Shown piece after piece: positions 43,950 to 53,850 of a stretch of 64,000 bases of DNA. The DNA comes from Sedimentibacter sp. (GTDB taxonomy: Bacteria > Bacillota > Clostridia > Tissierellales > Sedimentibacteraceae). A model generated the notes under the pieces. The model searched no databases. It was not told the origin of the DNA and saw only the letters and a list, made by a program, of their open reading frames with translations. The DNA is taken from assembly GCA_018436705.1 (NCBI GenBank), contig JAHDLA010000019.1, positions 86,628-150,627 of the forward strand. The letters run 5' to 3'. The stretch's first letter is position 1; each line of letters starts with the position of its first letter. The position numbers and the translations under genes were made by a program.

Positions 43950-45623
43950 ATGAGAAGTGATCAAGTCACCAAGGGAGTTCAGCAGGCTCCTCACCGCTCC
44001 CTTTTTAATGCTCTAGGTATTACGAAGGAAGAAATGAACAGACCGTTAATAGGAATAGTAAGCTCATATAATGAAATAGTTCCTGGACACATGAATTTAG
44101 ATAAAGTTGTTGAAGCTGTTAAAATGGGAGTCGCTATGGCAGGCGGTACCCCCATCGTGTTTCCTGCTATAGCAGTATGCGACGGGATTGCAATGGGGCA
44201 TGAAGGAATGAAATATTCTCTGGTTACAAGGGATTTAGTTGCAGATTCAACAGAAGCAATGGCTATGGCTCATTGCTTTGACGGACTCGTTATGGTTCCA
44301 AACTGCGATAAAAATGTACCAGGGTTGTTAATGGCTGCGGCAAGAATTAATATACCTACAATATTTGTAAGCGGAGGAGCAATGCTTGCAGGAAGGGTTA
44401 GGGACAAAAAGACAAGTCTTTCAAGCCTGTTTGAGACTGTAGGAGCATACAATGCAGGTAAAATTACACTTGCTGAAGTTGAACAATATGAAAACAAGGC
44501 ATGCCCTACATGCGGCTCATGTTCAGGAATGTTTACTGCAAACAGTATGAACTGTCTTACCGAAGCATTAGGAATGGGGCTTAAGGGAAATGGAACAATT
44601 CCAGCTGTTTATTCAGAAAGAATTAGGCTTGCAAAACATGCAGGGATGAAAATAATGGAGCTTTTGGAGAAGGACATAAAACCAAAAGACATCATGACAA
44701 AAGAAGCGTTCATGAATGCTTTGGCCGTAGATATGGCTTTAGGTTGCAGCACAAACAGCATACTGCATCTTCCAGCCATTGCATATGAGGCAGGAGTTGA
44801 ATTAAATCCGGATATTGCAAACGAAGTAAGTGCAAGAACTCCAAATTTATGTCACCTTGCACCGGCAGGAAACACTTACATTGAAGATCTTAACGAAGCA
44901 GGCGGAGTCTACGCCGTAATGAATGAACTAAATAAAAATGGGCTTCTCAATACAAACTTAATAACATGTTCCGGAAAAACCGTAGGAGAAAACATTGAAG
45001 GCTGTATTAACCTAAATCATAATGTAATCAGACCGATTGAAAATCCTTATAGCAAAACTGGCGGAATAGCAGCTCTTAAGGGGAACCTTGCTCCGGATAC
45101 ATGCGTAGTTAAGCGCTCCGCCGTCGCACCTGAAATGCTGGTTCACGAAGGGCCCGCAAGAGTATTTGACTGCGAAGAAGATGCTATAAATGCAATTAAT
45201 ACAGGCAAAATAGTGGCAGGAGACGTTGTTGTTATTCGCTACGAGGGCCCTAAAGGAGGCCCCGGTATGAGAGAAATGCTTAACCCTACTTCAGCAATAG
45301 TCGGAAGAGGACTTGGTAACAGCGTTGCCCTCATCACAGACGGGCGATTTTCCGGTGCTACAAGAGGCGCATCCATAGGACACGTATCACCTGAGGCAGC
45401 TGTTGGCGGAAATATTGCCCTCGTTGAAGAAGGAGACATAATTAAAATAGATATACCTAAAAATAAAATAGATTTTATAGTATCAGATGAAGAGCTTGAA
45501 AAAAGAAGAGCAAAGTGGCAGCCGAGAGAGCCAAAAATTACAAAAGGCTACCTGGCAAGATACAGAGCATTAGTCACATCAGGTAACAGAGGAGCAATCC
45601 TTGAAGTTCCAAAATTCAAATAA
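43950..45623 (+). CDS. ilvD: Dihydroxy-acid dehydratase
   Basis: Fe-S dehydratase making 2-keto acids of valine and isoleucine synthesis. Typical motifs: [60 protein letters not shown], and the C-terminal segment [20 protein letters not shown]. 557 residues, normal for IlvD rather than Edd. No other ilv genes in the window. Starts after GGAGG. Confidence 0.95.
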   Translation: MRSDQVTKGVQQAPHRSLFNALGITKEEMNRPLIGIVSSYNEIVPGHMNLDKVVEAVKMGVAMAGGTPIVFPAIAVCDGIAMGHEGMKYSLVTRDLVADSTEAMAMAHCFDGLVMVPNCDKNVPGLLMAAARINIPTIFVSGGAMLAGRVRDKKTSLSSLFETVGAYNAGKITLAEVEQYENKACPTCGSCSGMFTANSMNCLTEALGMGLKGNGTIPAVYSERIRLAKHAGMKIMELLEKDIKPKDIMTKEAFMNALAVDMALGCSTNSILHLPAIAYEAGVELNPDIANEVSARTPNLCHLAPAGNTYIEDLNEAGGVYAVMNELNKNGLLNTNLITCSGKTVGENIEGCINLNHNVIRPIENPYSKTGGIAALKGNLAPDTCVVKRSAVAPEMLVHEGPARVFDCEEDAINAINTGKIVAGDVVVIRYEGPKGGPGMREMLNPTSAIVGRGLGNSVALITDGRFSGATRGASIGHVSPEAAVGGNIALVEEGDIIKIDIPKNKIDFIVSDEELEKRRAKWQPREPKITKGYLARYRALVTSGNRGAILEVPKFK

Positions 45624-45638
45624 ATAGAAAATAAAATG

Positions 45639-45682
45639 CCGGAATTGTCATGACGAAAATATTATGTTATTGATAATTCCGG
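45639..45682 (+). terminator. Hairpin after ilvD
   Basis: CCGGAATT (45639-45646) and AATTCCGG (45675-45682) with a long 28-base loop, 15 bases past the stop. Moderate terminator. Confidence 0.5.
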
Positions 45683-45798
45683 TAAAATTTAATATAAGCT
45701 ATATAATGACAAGTGAAAACAGACAAATAGAATAGCATAGTACCACACATTTAATCTTTTACATATTTTTAACACTAATTTTTCTGGTATATAGAAAT

Positions 45799-45822
45799 AA
45801 ATCGGATCATATAATCCGATTT
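45799..45822. terminator. Terminator-like hairpin near prophage edge
   Basis: Perfect 9-bp stem AAATCGGAT/ATCCGATTT, 6-base loop, in the gap between ilvD and the prophage. Confidence 0.5.
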
Positions 45823-45877
45823 ATGACAGTCCTGCAATTTTGAGGTTTTTCATATTTAAATTATTGTATTATTTTTA

Positions 45878-45934
45878 TTCTTCTTCCTCTTCTTCAGGCT
45901 CTTCCCAGTTGTGGTACACTTCTTGAACGTCTAT
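45878..45934 (-). pseudogene. Decayed C-terminal coding remnant of a phage gene
   Basis: On the minus strand codons encode IDVQEVYHNWEEPEEEEE and a stop, but an in-frame TAA lies just upstream and no start or ribosome site exists. Neighbouring frames upstream also carry short open runs, as after frameshifts. It lies about 190 bases past the holin, where a lysis gene or last tail gene would be expected. Parent family not recognised. Confidence 0.4.
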
Positions 45935-46120
45935 TTAAACCAGTAATTCCAATGGTTATATCAATTTAAAACACTATTTTTTCACCCTGTTTTTTAGTAT
46001 GTATATCATAGTTAAACAATGCTTTTTAAGTTTTCTAAAAGCCATTGCTTAGATATATAAATTAAAATTAATATATCATAATTATAATACTAAAAATGAA
46101 GGTATTAGTCAATATTTTAT

Positions 46121-46372
46121 CTACTTATTCACAACTTCCTTAATCTCTTTTACATCCTTTTCAATTATGCTTAGTTTCTGTTCATAGCCTGCTAAAATAT
46201 CTGCAAACTTATCTAAACTTGTCTGAAATTTTCCAAGCATTTCGTAATTTTTCTCTTCCCGTTTCGCATTTTCCTTTGTGCTATTTGTGTACATTTTATA
46301 TATAAACCATCCACATGCACAAACAGATACTACAGGAAAGCCTAATGTCTGAATCACATTTTGTATATCCAT
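46121..46372 (-). CDS. BhlA/UviB-like holin
   Basis: 83 residues: one transmembrane helix (about 8-26, LGFPVVSVCACGWFIYKMY) then a charged coiled coil (KREEKNYEMLGKFQTSLDKF). That topology is typical of BhlA/UviB phage holins. It starts 1 base from the end of the tail-associated gene. No endolysin follows. Confidence 0.75.
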   Translation of the reverse strand: MDIQNVIQTLGFPVVSVCACGWFIYKMYTNSTKENAKREEKNYEMLGKFQTSLDKFADILAGYEQKLSIIEKDVKEIKEVVNK

Positions 46373-46373
46373 T

Positions 46374-48965
46374 TTAACTAATCCTTTCTATAGGTTGTCC
46401 AAACCTTATATTTTCATAATTTTTACGTTTTGCTTTGACTTCCCATACAAATTTTATATTATCGCCTTTAACTGTAAAGCTTGTCTTATTTCTTTCAGCA
46501 ACATATACTTTACCATCGCCATAAGCCTGCAAAAAAACTTGATATGGTATATCCGTATTAACGCAAGCAAGTAATTTTTCATCAAGGGTAATAAAACATT
46601 CGCCGTCTACAACTTCATTTTCTCCTACGTCTCCGAGTAGAATTTCCGCTGTTTCGTATGCTGAATAATCCAAATCACCATATTTTTCAGTTTTAATACG
46701 GCAATTTTTTGTACCTCCCACGCTAAAATTGCCACCTACTTCTAAATGACCACCAATTTCTGTTTTAATACAATCAATATTGAAATAGTGAGGATTGATA
46801 TTAAAATATGAATTGCCTAATATTATGGCAGGCATAACATATCCACTGCCAAAGTCTTCACGCTCTCTATAAACCCAGTATGTCCCAGCAAAATCAATGT
46901 TTAATTTGCTACCTTGCGCTGTATCAGGCGGAGGATTGTATTTAGAATCGTCTTGATGTTCGGCATAATATTCATTATACAAAGTTGTCCATGCAGTTTG
47001 CCAATCAGTTGTACCGCCGTACATACCCTGTTTAACCCAATCATTACCAACCGAGACAGCACCATTGCCAAATTCTAATCCCATATGCGAGTTAGCACTA
47101 TTTAAACTGATTGTGTTTTCAGCTGGTTTGTTGGGATTACTTGCCTTAAACTCGTTATAATATTCTAATTCAGATTGCAATATGTTTGCTGGTAATCCTG
47201 CTCTATAATTAATATTAAACTGTTGGCTTGTAGCTTTTTTCTTTACGCTTAAAACACCATTATTTAATTTAATTTCACTGTTTGCATCGTCTGAAGTAAT
47301 ATCAGAACCTTTGATTGTAACACCATTTATATCTATTGCTGTCAATGTTCCTGTGTTTATTTCATCTGCTGATATGCCATCAGCTGTAATAGCTGTTCTC
47401 CACTTCCAAGTACCATCAGTATTTTTAGCATTTGCAATCAGTATGCCATCAGATGTTAATAACATAGCTTTAACACTTGTACTCTCTAATGGCTGATTAT
47501 GCGTTATAATTCCCCTATCATCAAAAGATACAGTGCTTGTACTATTTTCAACCTTTGTTATGGCTGTATTTAATGCTCCGGAAAGTTTGCTAGCAATTAA
47601 ATTACCATGTTCGTCTAGTACATTATCAATTAACGCTAAGCTTCCATCCCTTGCACTTATCCAGTTAGTACCATTAAATCTATATAGTTTGTTTCCATCG
47701 TTGGTATCAATCCATAAGTCTCCAACATTTGCGTTAGTAGGAATATTATCTTGATAAAAGCTAACTATTTTACCGTCCGCTGTAGTCTGTGCATCCTGTG
47801 CTTTTTGGATAGCCTCAGTTATTCCAGCATCCTCAATTAATTTCCATAAATTATTATTGCGTAAATATAATTTATTTTCATCAGTTTTAAACCACAAATC
47901 TCCCTCATTAACATCTGTAGGCGGTGTATCTTGGTAATAAGTTGTTATTATTCCATCTTCTAAGGCTAGTTGTATATTGGCTATATTATTATCAATACCT
48001 GTTATATCAGTATTTATACCGCTGATATCTGTATTAATTCCATCTATATTATCGTAAATGCTACCTATATCACCATAAACATTAGTTATTGCATTGTTTA
48101 TGGCATTATTCAAATCAATAGTATTATTATCAACTTTTACATTTAACTGATTTACTGTGTTTAAAATATTATTGAAGCTATTGGACAAATCTTTTATTGG
48201 CTGCCCTAATATTACCCTGCTATTTAAGCCTGTGACAATATCTTTTTCAGTTTCAATAATTCTTGTATCAATCTCAATTTTTAGCATATCATCTACAACA
48301 CGTATGGTATCGCCAATCTCAAAATATCCTAATTCTTGCAATTCTGAACCTTGTACAACTTCAATTTCATAACTTACAGTGTTTTCAACTCTATCAATTA
48401 AGCGTTTAATACTTTGTAAATTCTTACCGAATCGGAAGTCTGCCCCACGATTAATACCTAATTGTTGCTTTAATTCAATTGTTTTTTGGAAATACTTTAA
48501 CTCCCCACCCCAAATAGTGGCTACCAAATATAGTAAACTTTTTATATCAATTTCTTTATCAATATTAATACTATTGGTAGTGGTAACATCTGTACCAAGA
48601 AATGTAAATCCAGTATCTTTTAATATATCGTTCATTACATAAATTGCACTTCTGTCATTTTCAACATATTCTAGTTTAGTTTGCTCAATCAAGTCATAGC
48701 TTATATGCTCACAATTTACGTAAACTTTTAACATATTATCAGCTGTGTGTTCTTCTTCAATGGATATTATATTAAAATAATCATTATCATATTTTATTAG
48801 ATTGTTTTTATCATATAAAAAATCTGTTTTTAATTCCTCAATAATTGCGGTAAAACTGATAACATACTCACCGTTGATAACTTCTCTAACTGTTCCATTC
48901 TCAATGTTATTTAAATATGCTAATGTTTCATAATCTTTGTTAATTATCTCTAAAATTGTTATCAC
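46374..48965 (-). CDS. Phage tail-associated protein (Prophage_tail type), receptor-binding
   Basis: 863 residues. N-terminal ~270 residues match the tail endopeptidase/Tal domain (YETLAYLNNIENGTVREVIN, GDTIRVVDDMLKIEIDTRII). Then a trimer-like helical stretch with GINTDI repeats (about 290-330), two tandem segments with YYQDTPPTDVNEGDLWFKTD and FYQDNIPTNANVGDLWIDTN, and a C-terminal domain of fibre type (AYETAEILLGDVGENEVVDG). It likely forms the tail tip and contacts the host surface. Confidence 0.8.
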   Translation of the reverse strand: MITILEIINKDYETLAYLNNIENGTVREVINGEYVISFTAIIEELKTDFLYDKNNLIKYDNDYFNIISIEEEHTADNMLKVYVNCEHISYDLIEQTKLEYVENDRSAIYVMNDILKDTGFTFLGTDVTTTNSINIDKEIDIKSLLYLVATIWGGELKYFQKTIELKQQLGINRGADFRFGKNLQSIKRLIDRVENTVSYEIEVVQGSELQELGYFEIGDTIRVVDDMLKIEIDTRIIETEKDIVTGLNSRVILGQPIKDLSNSFNNILNTVNQLNVKVDNNTIDLNNAINNAITNVYGDIGSIYDNIDGINTDISGINTDITGIDNNIANIQLALEDGIITTYYQDTPPTDVNEGDLWFKTDENKLYLRNNNLWKLIEDAGITEAIQKAQDAQTTADGKIVSFYQDNIPTNANVGDLWIDTNDGNKLYRFNGTNWISARDGSLALIDNVLDEHGNLIASKLSGALNTAITKVENSTSTVSFDDRGIITHNQPLESTSVKAMLLTSDGILIANAKNTDGTWKWRTAITADGISADEINTGTLTAIDINGVTIKGSDITSDDANSEIKLNNGVLSVKKKATSQQFNINYRAGLPANILQSELEYYNEFKASNPNKPAENTISLNSANSHMGLEFGNGAVSVGNDWVKQGMYGGTTDWQTAWTTLYNEYYAEHQDDSKYNPPPDTAQGSKLNIDFAGTYWVYREREDFGSGYVMPAIILGNSYFNINPHYFNIDCIKTEIGGHLEVGGNFSVGGTKNCRIKTEKYGDLDYSAYETAEILLGDVGENEVVDGECFITLDEKLLACVNTDIPYQVFLQAYGDGKVYVAERNKTSFTVKGDNIKFVWEVKAKRKNYENIRFGQPIERIS

Positions 48966-48971
48966 TCCCCC

Positions 48972-49721
48972 CTAATATATGTAATTGTATCTAACTTTTA
49001 CAGTAGCATTGTAATTTTGACCGCTTAATGTTAAGTTACTTATATTAAGTGGAATTTTTATAAATTTACCTTCAAAACGTGTTAAAACACTTTGCTTTGT
49101 TCCATTAATAATTTGATACACAATCATATTTTCACTATCAATTATTATCTTTTCATCCTGTAGAATATTGTTTATGGTAAAACTATTAATACCATTATCA
49201 ATTATTATCTTCTCACAATTGTTATTTGCTGTAATTTCAATAATATTATCTGCTTCGTAATTTCCAAGGTTATAGACTTTATTAACTCCATCAACTAAGG
49301 TAATATCTCTTTGCATCCCATATTTACACCAACTACATTTAAAATGTATTGTTAGCTGTGTAAATACTTCTGTTTCTTCTTCTTCAATGGCATCTATACA
49401 TTCAGCCATATAATGCTGTCCTGTGTTATCTAAAAATAATAATCTTGCTTTTTTATTAACAATATTTTTAATTATTAGATTTTGCTTACTTCTGCGCTCG
49501 TTTATATTTACATCATAAATACCAACAACTACATCGATATAATTATCATCTAATCTATTAAACCAGCTTGATGAACCATTTCTACCCGGTACAATATAAT
49601 CGTATCTAATCTTTGTGGGAGTTGCATTTTTTACAACATCTAAAAGATATATATTATTTGTGTTATTTATTTTAAAATTATCAAATATAAAACCGCCTGA
49701 GCGGTGTAATTTTATTGCCAT
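48972..49721 (-). CDS. Distal tail protein (Dit-like)
   Basis: 249 residues. N-terminus has GGFIFDNFKINNTNNIYLLD and RNGSSSWFNRLDDNYIDVVV, as in siphovirus Dit/tail component proteins, with a C-terminal beta-sandwich. Placed between tape measure and tail-associated protein, as expected. Ribosome site AAAGGAG. Confidence 0.8.
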   Translation of the reverse strand: MAIKLHRSGGFIFDNFKINNTNNIYLLDVVKNATPTKIRYDYIVPGRNGSSSWFNRLDDNYIDVVVGIYDVNINERRSKQNLIIKNIVNKKARLLFLDNTGQHYMAECIDAIEEEETEVFTQLTIHFKCSWCKYGMQRDITLVDGVNKVYNLGNYEADNIIEITANNNCEKIIIDNGINSFTINNILQDEKIIIDSENMIVYQIINGTKQSVLTRFEGKFIKIPLNISNLTLSGQNYNATVKVRYNYIY

Positions 49722-49736
49722 ATATACAACTCCTTT

Positions 49737-51221
49737 CTATGTTGTTGCTGTTCCTCTCTGTTTAGTTGTAATTTGTCTTTGCAATTCTCTAGCTATTTTT
49801 GTCATATCTGCCTCTTCACGAATAACAAAATTATTTCCACTTATGTTAATATTGTTATTGGTGTTATTTCTCCATTGTTCCGCTTGTTCTGCTGTTAATA
49901 CAGCTTCATCTTTATGGAGGACTGCCCTATAGTCATTTTTGGGGACACGTTCCAATCCTCCAAAATGACTTCCATCATATTTTTTAAAATCACCTTCAGC
50001 ATCTTTTTTCCAAAAAGAAGTAACCCAGCTTAAAGCTTCTTTGACTGCATTAACAATATCCCAAAATTTATCTACAACACTTTGTGCAAATCCTACAATT
50101 CCACTAAAAATATTTTTAATAGAATCATGTAATAAACCTGCTTTTTCCTTTACAACATCCCAATTTTGATATAATGCTATACCTGCTGTTACTAATGCTC
50201 CTATAGCAAGAATAACTGCCCCTATTGGATTGGCTGATAATACAGTATTTAAACTACCACTTGCGATAGTTTGTGCTATTGTGCTTGCTTTCCATAAATC
50301 CATAGCTGTTCTTGCTGTATCTATAACCTTTAGTGCTGTAATACCTGCTGTAAGTCCACCTACAACTGGTATTAACCAATTTGCATTATCTGTAACAAAT
50401 TTGATAGCATTCCCAAAAGTGGTAAATGTTCCAGTTGCAATGGCTTGTATTGTTGGCATATTTGTTATTATTTTATCTGCTAGCTTTTGTATTAATGGCA
50501 TAAATTCAACTCCTATTGTACTAATAGCTGTACCAAAGGAACGCTTTAAATTATCCATAGTATCTGTAAATTTAACACCACTAGCAACTGCTTCATCGCT
50601 CAGAATTAAGCCTAAACTGTGGCTTTTATCAGTTAATTCTTGTATGGCTTCTGCCCCGCCAGACAACATAGGTATCATTTCTACTCCTGCTTTACCAAAC
50701 AATTCAGATGCTATTCTTGATTTTTCTGTACCATTTTCCATTTTGGCAAGTGCATTAATAGTTTCTTTTAGCATTGTTTCTTGGTCTTTTAGTTTTCCTG
50801 TTCCATCTTTCCAACTGATTCCCAATTTATTAAAATTTTGTGTTGCTTTTTTAGAACCATCTTCCGCACTTCCAATTTGCTGTACAAGTGTTTTCATACC
50901 AACCTGTAAAGAATCAACGCTTGCTCCCGATTGATTAAAGACATAGTCCATTTCTTGAAATAATTCTTTACTAATACCTATTTTTTGGCTCATCTTATCA
51001 ATTCTATCAGTTGCTTCAGCACTTTTTGTCGCCATACCAAACATACTTGCCCCAAGTGTTACAACTCCAGCACTTGCCGCTAATGCACCCTTTTTTAAAG
51101 TATCACCAAATTTATTTATTTTGGTTTGATTTTGCTGCACACTATCTGCTACATTATTTAATTCTTGTTTGGCTTTTTCATAACCAGTAATTATATCTAT
51201 CTTTAATGCTCCAAAATCCAA
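49737..51221 (-). CDS. Tape measure protein (short)
   Basis: 494 residues. N-terminal coiled coil (YEKAKQELNNVADSVQQNQT), TP901-type core (ATKSAEATDRIDKMSQKIGI, LFGKAGVEMIPMLSGGAEAI), two hydrophobic patches near 290-380, and a C-terminal segment HKDEAVLTAEQAEQWRN typical of tape measures. It is short for a siphovirus; by the usual length rule it predicts a tail of roughly 70-80 nm. An internal deletion is possible. Confidence 0.85.
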   Translation of the reverse strand: MDFGALKIDIITGYEKAKQELNNVADSVQQNQTKINKFGDTLKKGALAASAGVVTLGASMFGMATKSAEATDRIDKMSQKIGISKELFQEMDYVFNQSGASVDSLQVGMKTLVQQIGSAEDGSKKATQNFNKLGISWKDGTGKLKDQETMLKETINALAKMENGTEKSRIASELFGKAGVEMIPMLSGGAEAIQELTDKSHSLGLILSDEAVASGVKFTDTMDNLKRSFGTAISTIGVEFMPLIQKLADKIITNMPTIQAIATGTFTTFGNAIKFVTDNANWLIPVVGGLTAGITALKVIDTARTAMDLWKASTIAQTIASGSLNTVLSANPIGAVILAIGALVTAGIALYQNWDVVKEKAGLLHDSIKNIFSGIVGFAQSVVDKFWDIVNAVKEALSWVTSFWKKDAEGDFKKYDGSHFGGLERVPKNDYRAVLHKDEAVLTAEQAEQWRNNTNNNINISGNNFVIREEADMTKIARELQRQITTKQRGTATT

Positions 51222-51224
51222 TTA

Positions 51225-51488
51225 TTATGCCCCCTTCCCAAAAGTTTTTCTCAATTCTTTTCTGTCTGGTTCTGTTTGCTCTCTTATCTCTGATTCTTTT
51301 AATATTTTTCTTCCTTCTTCGCTTTGCTGCAATTTATAAATTATTGCATCAGCAAAGTATATTAAATAATCGACAATTATTAATTCATCTATTTCTATAA
51401 AATTTAATCCCGTATATTCAGAAATTGTTTTTTCTTCAAAAGTATTTATTTTATAATAATTGTTTAATTCCTTACTACTACCGTTCAC
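51225..51488 (-). CDS. Tail assembly chaperone, frameshifted T part
   Basis: 87-residue frame starting at a GTG without a clear ribosome site. The frame is open further upstream and joins the preceding gene through a -1 slip at A AAT TTT (51506-51512), adding LLKIPC before VNGSSKELNN. The expected fusion is about 198 residues. Its position before the tape measure is that of lambda gpT and equivalents. Confidence 0.75.
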   Translation of the reverse strand: MNGSSKELNNYYKINTFEEKTISEYTGLNFIEIDELIIVDYLIYFADAIIYKLQQSEEGRKILKESEIREQTEPDRKELRKTFGKGA

Positions 51489-51499
51489 GCAAGGAATTT

Positions 51500-51817
51500 T
51501 TAATAAAAATTTACTTCCTCTATTACCTCATTGCTAAAGTTTTCATATTCTTTTATATATTTGACTACCCAACTAAAAGATAATTCTTCCTCCAATTCTT
51601 CTTGTGCTATTTCAATTTTATTTGTATTTCTATTTATAATTTTAAATAAAGTTGAATATGCTGTTTCAATTACCTTTTCTTCGTTTTCTTCATTAATTGC
51701 ATTTTTAAATTGCATTAAATCCAAATAAAAGCGTTTGTTAGGTTGCTTTATATTTAATTGTTTTCCATTAAATTCTATATTAAAAGTTTTAATTTTTAAT
51801 TCTGCTAAATTGCTCAT
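51500..51817 (-). CDS. Tail assembly chaperone, G part
   Basis: 105 residues, acidic, helical (FYLDLMQFKNAINEENEEKV, YSTLFKIINRNTNKIEIAQE). It lies between tail tube and tape measure. The slippery heptamer lies five codons from its end in frame GTA AAT TTT TAT TAA. Function in tape-measure chaperoning is inferred from position and frameshift. Confidence 0.8.
   Translation of the reverse strand: MSNLAELKIKTFNIEFNGKQLNIKQPNKRFYLDLMQFKNAINEENEEKVIETAYSTLFKIINRNTNKIEIAQEELEEELSFSWVVKYIKEYENFSNEVIEEVNFY
51506..51512 (-). promoter_or_regulatory. -1 programmed frameshift site
   Basis: Minus strand A AAT TTT, a classic X XXY YYZ slippery heptamer in the correct zero frame. After slippage the -1 frame is open through the whole downstream frame. 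Confidence 0.75.
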
Positions 51818-51853
51818 TTTTTTATTCTCCTTTTTTATTATTAGTTTTAAAAA

Positions 51854-51875
51854 AAGAGAGGAAATATCCTCTCTT
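51854..51875 (-). terminator. Terminator after tail tube gene
   Basis: Perfect 9-bp stem AAGAGAGGA/TCCTCTCTT, 4-base loop, seven T on the minus strand, overlapping the tail tube stop codon. Confidence 0.85.
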
Positions 51876-52416
51876 ATACTGTTGGGTCATCTTCATCTAA
51901 AATTACAAGCGTTCCATTATTATCAGATGGTTTTGCAATAAATTCTGCATCTAAAACAGCTACATCTTCTTGAAAATAATTAAGCTCAAACCCTGCTTGG
52001 TTAGTACCAACAATTGTGGCTCTCAAATTGCCTTTTCTATTATCTTCATGTACAAAACGTATTAAATAGCTACTATTAGAATAATTCCCCAATCCACCTA
52101 CTTTTAATGTTTTTCTTTTTGTTGTTTCATCTACTGTTAAAATTCCAGTTGGAATTAATTTCTTTAATGTATCAAAATTCCAAGTTATAAATTCCGTTTT
52201 TAATCTACACTCTTCTTTTACCAAAAAAGTTTCTGATATAATTCCCATTGCATCTGTAAATGTTTTATACTCTGGGTTATACGTGATGCTTGCCCCTTTT
52301 TCAATTAACCCCATGCAATTTTCATCATTTTCTATTATTGCATCTTCTGGAATTGTGCTACCATCCCAGCTAGTTATATATAATTTTCCAGCACCAAGTG
52401 CCATATTTTTTTCCAT
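51874..52416 (-). CDS. Major tail tube protein
   Basis: 180 residues, beta-rich: GKLYITSWDGSTIPEDAIIE, GASITYNPEYKTFTDAMGII, and an ELNYFQEDVAVLDAEFIAKP-like C-terminus. Place in the order and size fit a siphovirus tail tube protein. Followed by a strong terminator. Confidence 0.75.
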   Translation of the reverse strand: MEKNMALGAGKLYITSWDGSTIPEDAIIENDENCMGLIEKGASITYNPEYKTFTDAMGIISETFLVKEECRLKTEFITWNFDTLKKLIPTGILTVDETTKRKTLKVGGLGNYSNSSYLIRFVHEDNRKGNLRATIVGTNQAGFELNYFQEDVAVLDAEFIAKPSDNNGTLVILDEDDPTV

Positions 52417-52419
52417 TGT

Positions 52420-52806
52420 TTATACTTCCTCTCTGTATTTAATTGTTAAAAATATTTTATTGTGAATAGTCTTAGTTTCATTATTTTCCATTATTCCACC
52501 GCCACTTTGTTCTACTTTCAATATTGTATTGCTAAAGTTTTCACTCGCTAATGTTAATAATAATTTTTTAACTCTATTTAAAATTTGCAAATTTAAACTA
52601 TAGTCAACTTGTAAAGTATTAATGGTAAACTCCAAACGGGATTGTCCTATTATTTTATTACTTTGTAATTCTATATATTTATAAACAATACTATTTAATT
52701 TATTAGCACTAAAGGCATATATTTTTTTATCTATTGTTGTACCGCCCAAAAGCAATTGCAATTCAGTATCATTATTTAATGTGTTTAATATTTCTGTTAA
52801 TACCAT
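52420..52806 (-). CDS. Tail terminator-like protein
   Basis: 128 residues; LTEILNTLNNDTELQLLLGG start and RVKKLLLTLASENFSNTILK. Sits 3 bases upstream of the tail tube gene, where the tail terminator is encoded. Assigned by position and size. Confidence 0.6.
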   Translation of the reverse strand: MVLTEILNTLNNDTELQLLLGGTTIDKKIYAFSANKLNSIVYKYIELQSNKIIGQSRLEFTINTLQVDYSLNLQILNRVKKLLLTLASENFSNTILKVEQSGGGIMENNETKTIHNKIFLTIKYREEV

Positions 52807-52811
52807 AGCAA

Positions 52812-53213
52812 TTACTCCTCTCTTAATAAGCCTTCAAAAGCTTGTAAAATTTTGTCTGTATTTTCATCTACTGCTGGCTGTAAAAAAGGCTGTGCTTCTT
52901 GTCCTTCTGTTCGCCATGTTTGTCCATCTGCTGTTATGAAAATCCATGCTGTTTTTCTACCCTCTGGATTGTACACACCACTCCCAAATTCAATATATGG
53001 GGCATATTGAATATTGCTTCCTATAGAAACTTTACCTTCATCAATTTCGACTTTATGTGTTATACTTGCCCTTAACGTTCCATCGTCAACGGCTACTCTT
53101 CTCTTTGCATCATTCTCAACAATTTGCCCAGCTTTCTCTAAACCTTTAGCGAGTGCTTCAGGTAATAACTTGTTAATAATATTTTCCATTTTCAGCTTAA
53201 CTTCGTTATCCAT
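52812..53213 (-). CDS. HK97 gp10-like neck protein
   Basis: 133 residues. AGQIVENDAKRRVAVDDGTL, SIGSNIQYAPYIEFGSGVYN and GQEAQPFLQPAVDENTDKIL are hallmarks of HK97 gp10-family proteins, which join head and tail. It overlaps the previous gene by one base. Confidence 0.85.
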   Translation of the reverse strand: MDNEVKLKMENIINKLLPEALAKGLEKAGQIVENDAKRRVAVDDGTLRASITHKVEIDEGKVSIGSNIQYAPYIEFGSGVYNPEGRKTAWIFITADGQTWRTEGQEAQPFLQPAVDENTDKILQAFEGLLREE

Positions 53214-53515
53214 TATTCCACCGCCTTTAACAATAATTGTGTATTTCTTAGCAAATTAAATACTTCTATAACCTTATAATCAATGTTATTTTGTTTTAGT
53301 ATATTTCCCTTAACAATAGTTTTATCTGCTGTAATTCCTGTGTAATCAGCTATTTCATAGCTATATATATCAATCATTTTATCAGTAGTGGCTCTAAGCA
53401 TAATAAAGCAATCTATGTCCTTAATAAAACTTTCGGTTTCTACTTCTACACCTAAATAGTCATAACCGTTGGAAACAGAATATATTTTAGTTAGTTGCAT
53501 ATTTTGATTAATCAT
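53213..53515 (-). CDS. Head closure-like protein
   Basis: 100 residues, beta-rich (LTKIYSVSNGYDYLGVEVET, KTIVKGNILKQNNIDYKVIE). ATGA overlap with the upstream gene. Placement between connector and gp10 suggests a head-closure (stopper) protein. Confidence 0.6.
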   Translation of the reverse strand: MINQNMQLTKIYSVSNGYDYLGVEVETESFIKDIDCFIMLRATTDKMIDIYSYEIADYTGITADKTIVKGNILKQNNIDYKVIEVFNLLRNTQLLLKAVE

Positions 53516-53802
53516 AATAATCTCACCCTTATAGTTAGTGCAGATAATTGTTTTCTAATGCTAATAGGATAATTATCTAAATAATTTTCAGAAATTCCGT
53601 TATAGCTTTGTGCAGTTATTCCATCCGTACCTAAAGTATTTAATTTCCAGATAACCATATCACTTACAACATTGTCCATTGTTTCTATATAATCACGTTT
53701 ACAAATAGTAACTACTTCAGCTTTTGTTTTTTCAATTAATACATTTATTAATGCTTCGTCTGTTTTTCCAGTCAATATTTTAACTTGAGTCAGAATATCC
53801 AT
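53512..53802 (-). CDS. Head-tail connector (gp6-like)
   Basis: 96 residues. ILTQVKILTGKTDEALINVL and KAEVVTICKRDYIETMDN, a helical start typical of gp6/DUF3199-like connectors, and an NGISENYLDNYP-like end. Next gene after major capsid. Confidence 0.75.
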   Translation of the reverse strand: MDILTQVKILTGKTDEALINVLIEKTKAEVVTICKRDYIETMDNVVSDMVIWKLNTLGTDGITAQSYNGISENYLDNYPISIRKQLSALTIRVRLL

Positions 53803-53828
53803 TTTAATACCTCCCTATAAAATAAAGA

Positions 53829-53847
53829 GAGAGGATATACCCCTCTC
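53829..53847 (-). terminator. Terminator after major capsid gene
   Basis: GAGAGG/CCTCTC stem, loop ATATACC, T-rich tail on the minus strand; starts 4 bases past the capsid stop. Confidence 0.75.
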
Positions 53848-53850
53848 AAA

